Assembly (NCBI GenBank): GCA_964371695.1
Contig: CAYJOG010000178.1
Span: 1 to 6,423 of the forward strand
Direction of reading: 5' to 3'
DNA: 6,423 nucleotides
Source: CAYJOG01 sp964371695 [NCBI: uncultured bacterium]
GTDB taxonomy: Bacteria > CAYJOG01
Every line of letters starts with the position of its first letter. The first letter of the stretch is position 1. Shown one piece after another: positions 6,097-6,423 of the stretch. The notes beneath the pieces were generated by a model. The model was not told where the DNA came from. It worked only from the letters and a program-made list of their open reading frames with translations, and did not search any database. A program made the translations under genes and the position numbers.

Positions 6097-6125
6097 CGTC
6101 ATTCCCGCGAAGGCGGGAATCCAGT
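6097..6125. repeat. Dispersed palindromic repeat, copy 2 (dRS3/REP-like)
   Basis: Core arms ATTCCCGC (6101-6108) and GCGGGAAT (6113-6120) surround a GAAG loop. The 29-bp unit matches 1222-1250 at 28 positions and has the same orientation. It marks the left border of the palindrome-rich region that fills the rest of the window. Confidence 0.8.
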
Positions 6126-6176
6126 TGAAGTAAAAACACCGCGCCTTTTTCCGTTTTCTTTCTCTATAGTTTTTTT

Positions 6177-6259
6177 AGTGGGGCGGGCGACCCCGCCCGC
6201 CTGAACAAAAGGTCAAAAGATCTTTTTCTTTGATTGGCGGGCGGGACGCCCGCCCCACT
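6177..6259. repeat. 83-bp inverted-repeat element, GC-rich arms (MITE/BIME-like)
   Basis: The left arm (6177-6201, starting AGTGGGGCGGGCG) and the right arm (6236-6259, ending CGCCCGCCCCACT) are inverted copies, with 13 outer bases perfect and a small mismatch/indel inside. Each arm also folds on itself: GGGCGGG/CCCGCCC at 6181-6198 and GGCGGGC/GCCCGCC at 6236-6254. The 34-bp AT-rich centre contains the palindrome AAAAGATCTTTT. It looks like a paired REP element or a very small non-autonomous element. I see no coding capacity. Confidence 0.75.
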
Positions 6260-6274
6260 GCTGTTAGGTTTATT

Positions 6275-6416
6275 GGTAGCCCCGGCGTCTCGCCGGGAGC
6301 AAAAAAACGCCGAAGGCGTCGCCAAGCAGGATTTTTTCAGGGAGATGTAGAGGAGGGATATGAATGGTGCGCGCCTGCGGCACGTCTGAAACCCCCGGCG
6401 GGACGCCGGGGCTACC
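6275..6416. repeat. 142-bp inverted-repeat element (MITE/BIME-like)
   Basis: The terminal arms (6275-6297, starting GGTAGCCCCGGCG, and 6394-6416, ending CGCCGGGGCTACC) are inverted copies matching at 22 of 23 positions. Each arm also forms a CCCGGCG/CGCCGGG hairpin with a 3-nt loop (TCT or GGA). The interior has another small hairpin, ACGCC-GAA-GGCGT (6307-6319), and a purine-rich run ending in AGGAGGGAT before an ATG. No transposase is present, so if mobile it would depend on an enzyme elsewhere. Confidence 0.75.
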
Positions 6417-6423
6417 TCAAAAA

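Noticed and set aside
5766-6102. Minus-strand frames of 70 and 66 codons upstream of the three-repeat lipoprotein gene
   Set aside because: They overlap each other, lack ribosome sites and recognisable sequence, and one ends inside the real gene's Shine-Dalgarno.

Overview
This window is a G+C-rich (roughly 60 %) stretch of a Gram-negative (diderm) bacterial chromosome. The evidence is a class A penicillin-binding protein, two lipoproteins with classical lipoboxes followed by Gly-Gly-Ser, and several dispersed palindromic repeats of the kind common in proteobacterial and environmental genomes. I cannot name the organism. All three supported genes lie on the minus strand, so the window reads right to left.

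Layout, in transcription order. 5763-6423 is a 661-bp non-coding stretch. Its right half is packed with palindromes: a dispersed hairpin (6097-6125) and two adjacent inverted-repeat elements (6177-6259 and 6275-6416). 5762-3492 encodes a 756-aa lipoprotein with a private N-terminal region, one TIG/IPT-like Ig domain and three ~140-aa Big_5-type Ig repeats. A strong intrinsic terminator (3434-3463) follows. 3370-1475 encodes a 631-aa paralogue with the same architecture but two Ig repeats. 1474-1128 is a 347-bp spacer of repeats and hairpins. 1127-1 is the N-terminal 375 residues of a PBP1A-type bifunctional peptidoglycan synthase, with a membrane anchor, a complete GT51 glycosyltransferase domain and the start of the linker; its transpeptidase half lies beyond the left edge.

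The two lipoproteins are the accessory feature of the locus. They are tandem paralogues with separate transcription signals. They differ in repeat number, and their Ig repeats look like mosaics of each other, suggesting expansion, contraction or gene conversion. Both keep a cysteine pair exactly 60 residues apart around the TIG-like domain. They are probably outer-membrane, surface- or periplasm-facing stalk proteins; ligand and role cannot be read from sequence. A 29-bp palindromic repeat occurs in the same orientation on both sides of the pair, so the pair sits between direct repeats about 4.9 kb apart. No mobile-element gene, tRNA, rRNA or CRISPR array is visible.
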